The notes beneath the pieces are model-generated. The model saw nothing but the letters and a program-made list of their open reading frames with translations, was not told the DNA's origin and searched no databases. The position numbers and the translations under genes were made by a program. Below are positions 53,722 through 61,652 of a stretch of DNA of 64,000 nt, piece by piece; within the stretch, counting starts at the first letter, position 1; every line of letters starts with the position of its first letter. The stretch comes from Scandinavium manionii (GTDB lineage: Bacteria; Pseudomonadota; Gammaproteobacteria; Enterobacterales; Enterobacteriaceae). Where the stretch lies: NCBI RefSeq assembly GCF_024764775.1, contig NZ_JALIGC010000037.1:1-64000 (forward strand), in the 5' to 3' direction.

Positions 53722-53739
53722 GGGCGGGATACGCCGCCC
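53722..53739 (+). promoter_or_regulatory. hairpin between ibpA and ibpB
   Basis: GGGCGG-GATACG-CCGCCC is a perfect 6-bp stem without U-tract, early in the 111-bp ibpA-ibpB gap. It may stabilise ibpA mRNA or reduce read-through. A second element, CTTC-TTA-GAAG (53805-53815), overlaps the ibpB Shine-Dalgarno AAGGAG and could be the ibpB thermometer. Confidence 0.55.
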
Positions 53740-53825
53740 AACAATAAACCCATGCTCGCCGTAAGGGAGCAACTGCGAGTCCAGAACTTGCAGGCACACA
53801 CTCGCTTCTTAGAAGGAGAAATACC

Positions 53826-54254
53826 ATGCGTAATTACGATTTAACCCCAATGCTTCGTCAGTGGATTGGCTTCGACAAACTGGCCAATGCGATGCTTAAT
53901 ACTGGTGAAACTCAGGGTTTCCCGCCATATAACATCGAAAAGAGCGACGATAACCACTATCGCATTACACTGGCGCTGGCCGGGTTCCGTCAGGACGAAT
54001 TAGATGTGCAGCTTGAGGGCACACGCCTGACGGTGAAAGGCACGCCGACAAAACCTGAAAAAGAGCCTTCTTACCTGCATCAGGGTCTGGTGACGCAAGC
54101 GTTCAATCTGAGCTTCACGCTGGCGGAACATATGGAAGTCACTGGCGCGACCTTCACCAACGGTCTGCTGCACATTGATTTGACCCGCAACGTGCCGGAA
54201 GAAATCGCCCCGCAGAGAATCGCTATCAGCGAACGCCCGGCGTTAAACAGCTAA
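53826..54254 (+). CDS. ibpB: small heat-shock protein IbpB
   Basis: A 142-aa paralogue of IbpA (same start, MRNYDLTPMLRQWIGFDKLA) with an alpha-crystallin domain and C-terminal IAI motif (QRIAISERP). IbpB works with IbpA to make refolding from aggregates easier. It is cotranscribed with ibpA and preceded by AGAAGGAG. A terminator follows. Confidence 0.97.
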   Translation: MRNYDLTPMLRQWIGFDKLANAMLNTGETQGFPPYNIEKSDDNHYRITLALAGFRQDELDVQLEGTRLTVKGTPTKPEKEPSYLHQGLVTQAFNLSFTLAEHMEVTGATFTNGLLHIDLTRNVPEEIAPQRIAISERPALNS

Positions 54255-54270
54255 TCGTCCATTGCCGCAG

Positions 54271-54295
54271 AAGCCCCGCCAGTCGGGGCTTTTTT
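54271..54295 (+). terminator. ibpAB terminator
   Basis: AAGCCCCG-CCAGT-CGGGGCTTTTTT, a perfect stem with a T-run, starts 17 bp after the ibpB stop. Confidence 0.95.
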
Positions 54296-54374
54296 GTGCG
54301 CCACGATCCATACAGCCCTCGCGATTTCTGCAAGAATCCCTTCAGTCAGTAATGTTATTCACAGGGAAAATACG

Positions 54375-56036
54375 ATGAGTGAGATAGCATTGACCGTCAG
54401 CGTGTTGGCGCTGGTGGCGGTTATAGGGCTGTGGATAGGCAATATCAAAATTCGCGGCGTTGGGTTTGGTATCGGTGGAGTGCTGTTCGGCGGCATTATC
54501 GTTGGCCATTTTGTCGAGCAGGCCGGCGTCACGCTCAGCAGCCCCATGCTGCACTTCATTCAGGAATTTGGCCTGATCCTGTTCGTCTACACCATCGGTA
54601 TCCAGGTCGGTCCGGGTTTTTTCGCCTCGCTAAGGGTTTCCGGCCTGCGGCTTAATCTTTTCGCCATTCTCATTGTGCTGATTGGCGGTGTGGTCACGGC
54701 TTTACTGCACAAACTGTTCGCCATTCCGCTGCCGGTGATGCTCGGTATTTTCTCCGGCGCTATCACCAACACGCCTGCGCTGGGGGCCGGACAGCAGATT
54801 TTGCGCGATCTTGGCGTGCCGTTCGACGTCGTCGACCAGATGGGAATGAGCTACGCGATGGCCTATCCGTTTGGGATTTGCGGCATTCTGTTGACCATGT
54901 GGCTGGTTCGTCTGTTCTTTCGTATCAACGTCGAAAAGGAAGCGCAGCAGTTTGATTCCAGCGTCGGCAACGGCCACGCGAATCTGCACACCATCAATAT
55001 CCGCGTCGAAAACCCAAATCTCAACGCGCTGGCGATTCAGGACGTGCCAGTGCTCAATAGCGACAACATTATCTGTTCGCGGCTCAAGCGCGACGACATG
55101 CTAATGGTGCCAGCGCCGGGCACCTTGATTCAGGTCGGCGATTTACTGCATCTGGTGGGCCAGCCTGTGGATTTGCACAATGCGCAGCTGGTGATCGGTA
55201 AAGAAGTGGAAACCTCGCTTTCAACGCGCGGAACCGACCTCAAAGTGGAGCGCGTGGTCGTCACCAACGAGAAGGTTCTGGGGAAGAAAATCCGCGACCT
55301 TCACTTTAAACAGCGTTATGACGTCGTGATTTCGCGACTGAATCGTGCGGGCATCGAGCTGGTCGCCAGCAGTAATGCCAGCCTGCAGTTTGGCGACATT
55401 CTCAATCTGGTAGGGCGTCCGGCGTCGATTAACGCGGTGGCGGCCGAAGTCGGTAACGCTCAGCAAAAATTGCAGCAGGTGCAAATGCTGCCGGTATTTA
55501 TTGGCATCGGGCTTGGGGTACTGCTCGGGTCCGTACCGCTGTTTATTCCAGGGTTTCCGGTGGCGTTGAAGCTTGGTTTGGCGGGCGGGCCGCTGATTAT
55601 GGCGCTGATCCTCGGGCGTATCGGCAGCATCGGCAAGCTGTACTGGTTTATGCCGCCGAGCGCTAACCTCGCGCTGCGTGAACTCGGCATTGTGCTGTTT
55701 CTGGCGGTAGTGGGGCTGAAATCTGGCGGGGATTTTGTGCGTACGCTCACCGAAGGCGACGGCCTGAGCTGGATTGCCTACGGCATCGTCATCACCGGTG
55801 TACCGCTGCTGACGGTCGGCATTCTGGCGCGGCTGCTCGCTAAGATGAACTACCTGACGCTGTGTGGGATGCTCGCCGGGTCGATGACCGACCCCCCGGC
55901 GCTGGCCTTCGCCAACAATCTGCATGCCACCAGTGGCGCGGCGGCGCTGTCATACGCCACGGTGTATCCGCTGGTGATGTTCCTGCGCATCATCACCCCA
56001 CAACTTCTGGCGGTGCTATTCTGGGGCATGGGTTAA
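54375..56036 (+). CDS. yidE: AAE-family putative transporter YidE
   Basis: A 553-aa membrane protein of the aspartate:alanine exchanger family. Two hydrophobic halves of about five segments each flank two RCK_C/TrkA-C regulatory domains (about residues 190-370, IRVENPNLNALAI and GTDLKVERVVVT). Repeated signatures FAILFVYTIGIQVGPG-type and GIVLFLAVVGLKSGGDF are present. The substrate is unknown. The ATG at 54375 gives the E. coli length. Its last 21 bp overlap the end of yidP on the other strand. Confidence 0.92.
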   Translation: MSEIALTVSVLALVAVIGLWIGNIKIRGVGFGIGGVLFGGIIVGHFVEQAGVTLSSPMLHFIQEFGLILFVYTIGIQVGPGFFASLRVSGLRLNLFAILIVLIGGVVTALLHKLFAIPLPVMLGIFSGAITNTPALGAGQQILRDLGVPFDVVDQMGMSYAMAYPFGICGILLTMWLVRLFFRINVEKEAQQFDSSVGNGHANLHTINIRVENPNLNALAIQDVPVLNSDNIICSRLKRDDMLMVPAPGTLIQVGDLLHLVGQPVDLHNAQLVIGKEVETSLSTRGTDLKVERVVVTNEKVLGKKIRDLHFKQRYDVVISRLNRAGIELVASSNASLQFGDILNLVGRPASINAVAAEVGNAQQKLQQVQMLPVFIGIGLGVLLGSVPLFIPGFPVALKLGLAGGPLIMALILGRIGSIGKLYWFMPPSANLALRELGIVLFLAVVGLKSGGDFVRTLTEGDGLSWIAYGIVITGVPLLTVGILARLLAKMNYLTLCGMLAGSMTDPPALAFANNLHATSGAAALSYATVYPLVMFLRIITPQLLAVLFWGMG

Positions 56037-56750
56037 CGGACTTTCCAGGTGGATGCGCCGCAGATGGTAATCCACCTGGTATTCGCTGGTATTTCTGAAC
56101 ATAACGGAATAATTAAGATACTCGCCGCTATCACTGTAGGAAAGTGAGGTGATACGTAATAGCAGCGTCTGTTCCGGCACATTCAGCTGCTGTGCCAGCT
56201 GCTTATCAGCCAGCACCGGCGACAGGCTTTCATAGTTTCCGGTGATGGTTATCCCGCACTCATTCTCGATGTAATCAAACTTCGATCCCTCCAGATGAAT
56301 AAGCGACAGATTACGGAACAGCTTCACCGGCATATAACTGTCTTCCAGCATCAGCGGCTTACCGTCGACGTAGCGCACGCGGCGTGAAAAATAGATACGC
56401 TCGTTTATCTGAATGCGTAGCTGGCTGGCGATAGCGGGCGGAGCGGGCATCACTTCAAAAATGAGCACCTCGCTTCGGACCTCTTTTCCCTGCTGACGCA
56501 ACACTTCCACCAGCCCGGTCAGATTGGTCGTTTCATGATAAACGTCCTTACGCGTCACGAAAGTGCCGCTGCCATGACGGCGCTCCACAAGCCTCCAGGT
56601 CACCAGCAAATCAATGGCTTTACGGATGGTCATGCGTGCCACCTCAAACTCATCTGCCAGTTTTTTCTCCGCGGGTAATGGGCTACCGATACTGAATTCG
56701 GAAGAGTTCAGGCGCAGGCGTAATCTTTCCGCGATAGATTTGTAGATCAT
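56016..56750 (-). CDS. yidP: GntR/HutC-family regulator YidP
   Basis: A 244-aa regulator with an N-terminal winged helix (LADEFEVARMTIRKAIDLL, about 28-46) and a C-terminal UTRA/UbiC ligand domain (YFSRRVRYVDGKPLMLEDSY). It resembles E. coli YidP, located beside the same glv genes, and probably responds to a phospho-alpha-glucoside. Its ATG overlaps the stop of the paralogue upstream (ATGA). The 3' end overlaps yidE by 21 bp. Confidence 0.92.
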   Translation of the reverse strand: MIYKSIAERLRLRLNSSEFSIGSPLPAEKKLADEFEVARMTIRKAIDLLVTWRLVERRHGSGTFVTRKDVYHETTNLTGLVEVLRQQGKEVRSEVLIFEVMPAPPAIASQLRIQINERIYFSRRVRYVDGKPLMLEDSYMPVKLFRNLSLIHLEGSKFDYIENECGITITGNYESLSPVLADKQLAQQLNVPEQTLLLRITSLSYSDSGEYLNYSVMFRNTSEYQVDYHLRRIHLESPLTHAPE

Positions 56751-57484
56751 CTGAAAACCTCTTTATCAACAAGATGTGTCGCGGAACGCGTCTGGATATA
56801 ATGATCCAATCGATATTCACTGGTATTACGATACATCACAGAATAATTCACAAACTCATTTTGCTTGCTATAGGTGAGAGAGGTGATGCAAAGAATAGGT
56901 GTGTTTTCTTTAATGTTTAGCAGCATGGCAACCTCCGGCTCCACCAGAACTGGTGTCAGGCACTCATAATTCCCACTGATTTCAATGTGACATTCATTTT
57001 CAATATAGTGAAATTTTGATCCTTCAAGGTGAGACACGGAAAGATTGCGGAATAAATGTGCAGGCATATAGCTGTCTTCAAGCATTAATGGCGTGTTGTT
57101 AACTGAGCGCATTCTTCTTGAGTAAAAAACGGTATCACCCGGTGCTATTTCTAATTGTGCTGCGATAGCCGCTGTTGCGGGTTGGATTTGAAAAATAAGG
57201 ACCTGGCTAATTATTTTTCCACTGAATGCTTTCATCGCTTTAAAAAAACCGGCGAGATTTTTGGTATCCGGATAGACATTTTTATGAAGGATGAAGGTAC
57301 CACAGCCACTTTTGCGGAATACGAGCCCCGCGTCGATTAACTGAACGATGGCTTTACGCATTGTCGTTCTTGCGACGCCGAATTCTTCGGCGAGTTTATT
57401 CTCACCGGGAAGGGCGCTTCCGACCGCATACTCACCCGTGCCTATGCGAATACGTAACGTATTCGCAATGGATTTGTAGATCAT
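56747..57484 (-). CDS. second GntR/HutC-family regulator, paralogue of YidP
   Basis: A 245-aa protein with the same length and domain plan as the adjacent YidP, and about half identical residues by eye. HTH: LAEEFGVARTTMRKAIVQL. UTRA domain: VFYSRRMRSVNNTPLMLEDS. It starts the two-gene regulator unit divergent from glvC. The coding sequence is clearly more A/T-rich than yidP, suggesting a separate origin or older divergence. E. coli, as I recall, has only yidP here. The ligand and the division of labour are unknown. Confidence 0.85.
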   Translation of the reverse strand: MIYKSIANTLRIRIGTGEYAVGSALPGENKLAEEFGVARTTMRKAIVQLIDAGLVFRKSGCGTFILHKNVYPDTKNLAGFFKAMKAFSGKIISQVLIFQIQPATAAIAAQLEIAPGDTVFYSRRMRSVNNTPLMLEDSYMPAHLFRNLSVSHLEGSKFHYIENECHIEISGNYECLTPVLVEPEVAMLLNIKENTPILCITSLTYSKQNEFVNYSVMYRNTSEYRLDHYIQTRSATHLVDKEVFR

Positions 57485-57584
57485 AAATAGACCTCTTTTC
57501 TTGCCATGACATGTTGCAATTACGTATTTATCTTTTTGTAAATATTGATTTTTTTTGTCTTTGTTGTTTGGGCCATTCTAACCT

Positions 57585-57610
57585 GTATACAAAGAGGCTG
57601 AAAACTATAC
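57585..57610. promoter_or_regulatory. candidate GntR operators in the glv control region
   Basis: GTATAC (57585-57590) and CTATAC (57605-57610) are GntR/HutC-like half-sites whose starts lie 20 bp apart, between the regulators and glvC. HutC-type regulators often use sites containing GTxTAxAC. Assignment to YidP or its paralogue is inference. Confidence 0.4.
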
Positions 57611-57629
57611 AACTTTCATAAATTAAAAT

Positions 57630-57645
57630 TATGAGCATCATCACA
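57630..57645. promoter_or_regulatory. CRP-binding site upstream of glvC
   Basis: TATGAGCATCATCACA matches CRP consensus with one mismatch (TATGA for TGTGA) and the correct 6-bp spacer. It is 109 bp upstream of glvC in an A/T-rich region, as expected for a catabolite-controlled PTS operon. Confidence 0.6.
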
Positions 57646-57753
57646 AATAAAATTTTAAAAACAGAGTTTGTTTGTTTGAGTGCTTTATTGTCAACGCGTA
57701 CTTTCTTTTTGATGATTTATGGCGGGTTGATGATTAAAACATAAGGATTGAAA

Positions 57754-59374
57754 ATGCTTAGTCAAATTCAACGTTTTGGCGGGGCGATGTTCACCCCTGT
57801 ATTATTATTTCCCTTTGCTGGTATTGTTGTTGGTATTGCAATCATGTTGCAAAACCCCTTATTCGTCAGTGAGTCACTAACAGCCCCTGATAGTCTTTTT
57901 CACCAAGTTGTGCATATTATTGAAGAAGGTGGGTGGACGGTTTTTCGTAATATGCCGCTTATTTTTGCTGTAGGTCTGCCGATTGGCCTGGCCAGACAAG
58001 CACCGGGCCGTGCCTGTCTGGCGGTGATGGTCAGTTTTTTAACCTGGAATTATTTTATTAATGCAATGGGGATGACCTGGGGTTATTATTTTGGCGTTGA
58101 TTTTAACATCGATCCCGTAGCCGGAAGTGGTTTGACGACCATCGCCGGAATTAAAACACTCGATACCAGTATTATCGGTGCGATTGTTATTTCAGGCATC
58201 GTGACAGGTCTCCATAATCGCTATTTTGATAAACCATTGCCGGTATTCCTCGGTACGTTCCAGGGCACATCATTCGTGGTGATGATCGCTTTTTTAGTGG
58301 ATGATTCCATGCGCCTGGCTCACGCTTTTAGGCTGGCCGAAAGTACAGATGGGCATTGAGTCTCTGCAGGCGTTTTTGCGTAGCGCCGGGGCTGGGGGTG
58401 TCTGGCTTTATACCTTCCTGGAACGCTTGTTGATCCCCACCGGATTGCATCACTTTGTGTATGGCCCGTTTGTTTTTGGTCCGGCGGCGATAGAAGGTGG
58501 GATTCAGGTTTATTGGGCTCAGCATTTACTGGAGTTTAGTCAGTCGACTGAATCCCTGAAAACGCTGTTCCCGGAAGGAGGCTTTGCCTTGTTCGGTAAC
58601 TCAAAAGTCTTTGCCGCGCCGGGGATTGCTATGGCGTTGTACTACACCGCTGCCCCGCAGAACCGCAAAAAAGTGGCGGGTCTGCTTATTCCTGCGGCGC
58701 TCACCGCCGTGCTGGTGGGGATCACCGAACCGCTGGAGTTTACCTTCCTGTTTATCTGCCCGCCGCTGTTTGTCCTGCACGCAATACTGGCCGCCACTAT
58801 GGCGACCGTCATGTTCGTCGCGGGTGTTTCCGGCAATATGGGTGGCGGGTTAATCGACACCATCCTGCCGCTGGACTGGATCCCGATGTTCCATAACCAC
58901 TCGGGGATGATTTTTACTCAAATCGCCATCGGCCTGGCCTTTACCGGAATTTATTTCGTGGTTTTCCGCACCCTTATCTTGCGCTTCAACATCAAAACGC
59001 CGGGCCGCGAAGATAGCGAAATCAAACTCTACAGCAAGGCCGACTACAAGGCGCGTCAGCAAACCCCCGCCTCGGCGGCAAAAGAGACTCAGCGCGGCCA
59101 GGCGGCAGGCTTCCTTGAGGCGCTCGGTGGAGCGGGCAATATTCTCAGTATCAATAACTGCGCCACCCGCCTGCGTATCACCCTTGCCGACCCGTCTCAG
59201 ACGCAAAGTGACGACATTTTCAAAGCGCTGGGTGCACACGGTGTTGTACGGCATGGCGATGCGATCCAGGTCATTGTCGGTCTGAATGTTCCCGTGGTGC
59301 GTGACCAGCTAGAAACTCTGATGAATGACACATCCTTAACCGAAACCAAATCCATGACGGAGGCAGTATCATGA
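57754..59374 (+). pseudogene. glvC: alpha-glucoside PTS EIICB component GlvC, frameshifted
   Basis: Two frames together encode one EIICB. Frame one (57754-58300) covers about 180 residues from MLSQIQRFGGAMFTPVLL to IAFLV. Frame two continues from 58301 (MIPCAWLTLLGWPKVQMGIE) to the EIIB domain with its phosphorylatable Cys in SINNCATRLRI. A single extra G at 58299-58300 (GTGGATGATT for GTGATGATT) explains the shift; correcting it gives about 539 aa. It could be a true pseudogene, a phase-variable state or a sequencing error. No EIIA domain is attached. Confidence 0.88.
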
Positions 59375-60693
59375 AAAAATTCTCTATCGTTGTAGCCGGT
59401 GGCGGCAGCACCTTTACCCCCGGTATTGTCCTGATGTTGCTGGCAAACCAGGATCGCCTGCCGCTGCGTGCACTGACGTTTTATGACAACGATGGTGCAC
59501 GTCAGGAAACCATCGCTGAAGCCTGCAAAATCATCCTTCAGGAGCAGGCACCGGATATCAAATTTAGCTATACCACCGACCCGAAATCCGCGTTTACCGA
59601 TGTGGATTTTGTGATGGCGCATATTCGCGTTGGCAAATATCCGATGCGTGAGCAGGACGAAAAAATCCCGTTGCGCCACGGTGTGCTCGGCCAGGAAACC
59701 TGCGGGCCGGGCGGGATTGCCTATGGCATGCGCTCCATCGGCGGCGTGCTGGAGCTGGTCGATTATATGGAACAGTATTCACCCAACGCCTGGATGCTCA
59801 ACTATTCGAACCCGGCGGCGATTGTAGCCGAAGCGACGCGTCGACTGCGTCCGAACGCCAAAATCCTCAACATTTGCGATATGCCGATTGGCATCGAAGG
59901 TCGCATGGCGCAAATCGTGGGTCTGAAAGACAGAAAACAAATGCGCACGCGCTATTATGGGCTGAATCACTTTGGTTGGTGGACGTCGATAGAAGACCTG
60001 GAGGGCAATGATTTAATGCCGAAATTACGCGAGCATGTGGCGAAATTCGGCTATGTACCGCCATCTAACGATCCGCATACCGAAGCGAGCTGGAATGACA
60101 CGTTCGCCAAAGCGAAGGATGTTCAGGCGCTGGACCCGGATACCATGCCGAATACCTATCTGAAATATTACCTGTTCCCGGATTACGTCGTTGAGCATTC
60201 AAACCCGGCGCGGACCCGCGCGAATGAAGTGATGGATCACCGTGAGAAGCATGTGTTTGGTTCCTGTAATGCCATTATTCAGGCGGGTAAATCGTCTGCA
60301 GGAGAGCTGGAAATCGACGAACACGCGTCGTATATCGTTGATTTAGCGGCAGCCATCGCCTTTAACACCCAAGAGCGGATGTTGCTTATTGTGCCGAACA
60401 ATGGCGCTATCCATAACTTTGACGCCGACGCGATGGTGGAAATTCCGTGTCTGGTGGGCAAAAACGGGCCGGAGCCGTTGGTCGTGGGGGATATTCCTCA
60501 TTTCCAGAAAGGACTGATGTGCCAGCAGGTGGCGGTTGAAAAATTGGTGGTTGATGCCTGGGAACAGCGCTCGTATCAGAAACTGTGGCAGGCGATCACG
60601 CTGTCTAAAACGGTGCCAAGTGCGTCCGTCGCGAAGGCGATTCTCGATGATCTGATTGAAGCCAATAGGGCATACTGGCCAGAACTTCACTGA
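59371..60693 (+). CDS. glvG: 6-phospho-alpha-glucosidase (GH4)
   Basis: A 440-aa GH4 hydrolase using NAD+ and Mn2+ to split phosphorylated maltose-type disaccharides. The N-terminal nucleotide fold has GGGSTFTPGIV at residues 11-20. Metal and catalytic residues Cys169-Asp-Met-Pro and His200 (GLNHFGW) are present, with NYSNPAAI near residue 144. It overlaps the glvC stop (ATGA). It is full-length, unlike the broken K-12 copy that I recall. Similar to Klebsiella AglA. Confidence 0.92.
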   Translation: MKKFSIVVAGGGSTFTPGIVLMLLANQDRLPLRALTFYDNDGARQETIAEACKIILQEQAPDIKFSYTTDPKSAFTDVDFVMAHIRVGKYPMREQDEKIPLRHGVLGQETCGPGGIAYGMRSIGGVLELVDYMEQYSPNAWMLNYSNPAAIVAEATRRLRPNAKILNICDMPIGIEGRMAQIVGLKDRKQMRTRYYGLNHFGWWTSIEDLEGNDLMPKLREHVAKFGYVPPSNDPHTEASWNDTFAKAKDVQALDPDTMPNTYLKYYLFPDYVVEHSNPARTRANEVMDHREKHVFGSCNAIIQAGKSSAGELEIDEHASYIVDLAAAIAFNTQERMLLIVPNNGAIHNFDADAMVEIPCLVGKNGPEPLVVGDIPHFQKGLMCQQVAVEKLVVDAWEQRSYQKLWQAITLSKTVPSASVAKAILDDLIEANRAYWPELH

Positions 60694-60701
60694 CCCCCAT
60701 G

Positions 60702-61568
60702 CTACTCAGCCTGCGCCTTCATAACCGTTGAAGGCGTCAGGTTGAAGCGGCGCTTGAACGCTTTGCTGAAGTGGAACGAATCAAAAAAGTTAAGCATATC
60801 CGCCACTTTGCCCACCGTCTGCCCCTGTTGTTTGAGCAATGAATGCGCCAGATCCAGCCGCGCATCGAGGTAATACTCTTTTGGCGTTTTACCGGTATAG
60901 CGTAAAAACAAACGCCGCAAATATTGCTCACTGCACTGCATCTTTTGCGCCATCTCCTTCACGCTCCAGTTTTTTTGCAGGTCGCTATGCAGCATCGAGA
61001 GTAATTTCTCAATCTGAATAAGAACTGCATCTTTTTTACCATTCTCTGAAATAAGACAAATCCACTGGTATATTATTTTGGTGAGAAATGCGACTGCCAG
61101 ATTGTTTTTAAGCGGTGATTTTTGGGTGATCATGAACGCTACTTCGGCTAATTCCTGATTAAACACGTCACCGTTATATATTATACCGGTTTGTAATAGC
61201 GGAATTTCCATCACGCTTGTAGGGATAAATTCCATCCAGTATTGTTCCCAGACTAAACCCTCGCAGTGATAAGACTGAATGTCCATCGGATTCAGGAAGA
61301 TAACACAATTACCGTTAAGCGTTATTTCACTGCCGTCGCGTAACAGCAGTTTGCCGCAGCCCTGAAGGGTGTAGATGGCGACCCACGAGTTAGGGATCAG
61401 CGGTTTTTTCTTATCCCTGGGCCATATTACCTTATAACTTTCATCCGCCAGCGTATGCCAAAGTGAGATAAGTGAAATCCCGCTGGAGATCACATTTTCG
61501 TCAAGAACCAGCGGAATATTGTAGGTGGTTTCGTTTTTTACATTTGAAAGAATAGTTTTTCCATTCAT
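60702..61568 (-). CDS. yidL: AraC-family regulator YidL
   Basis: A 288-aa regulator with an N-terminal cupin-like sugar-binding domain (YTLQGCGKLLLRDGSEITLNG segment, shown in part) and a C-terminal double HTH (about residues 190-285: WSVKEMAQKMQCSEQYLRRLF and KVADMLNFFDSFHFSKAFKR). It is divergent from yidK-yidJ across 84 bp, so it probably controls them. The N-terminal half is A/T-rich compared with neighbours. The ligand is unknown. Its stop lies 8 bp beyond the glvG stop, convergently. Confidence 0.88.
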   Translation of the reverse strand: MNGKTILSNVKNETTYNIPLVLDENVISSGISLISLWHTLADESYKVIWPRDKKKPLIPNSWVAIYTLQGCGKLLLRDGSEITLNGNCVIFLNPMDIQSYHCEGLVWEQYWMEFIPTSVMEIPLLQTGIIYNGDVFNQELAEVAFMITQKSPLKNNLAVAFLTKIIYQWICLISENGKKDAVLIQIEKLLSMLHSDLQKNWSVKEMAQKMQCSEQYLRRLFLRYTGKTPKEYYLDARLDLAHSLLKQQGQTVGKVADMLNFFDSFHFSKAFKRRFNLTPSTVMKAQAE

Positions 61569-61652
61569 TTTATTTCGCCGGTGACCAATTATCAGCCCAA
61601 CCCATAAAGGGGATCATAACCCTGGCATAATAAAACGTTAAAGGGCTGTATG

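Noticed and set aside
58301..59374. Independent 357-aa EIICB gene starting at ATG 58301
   Set aside because: The ATG is the normal internal codon of GlvC (LVMIPCAW), with no ribosome site before it; it is treated as the second part of the frameshifted glvC.
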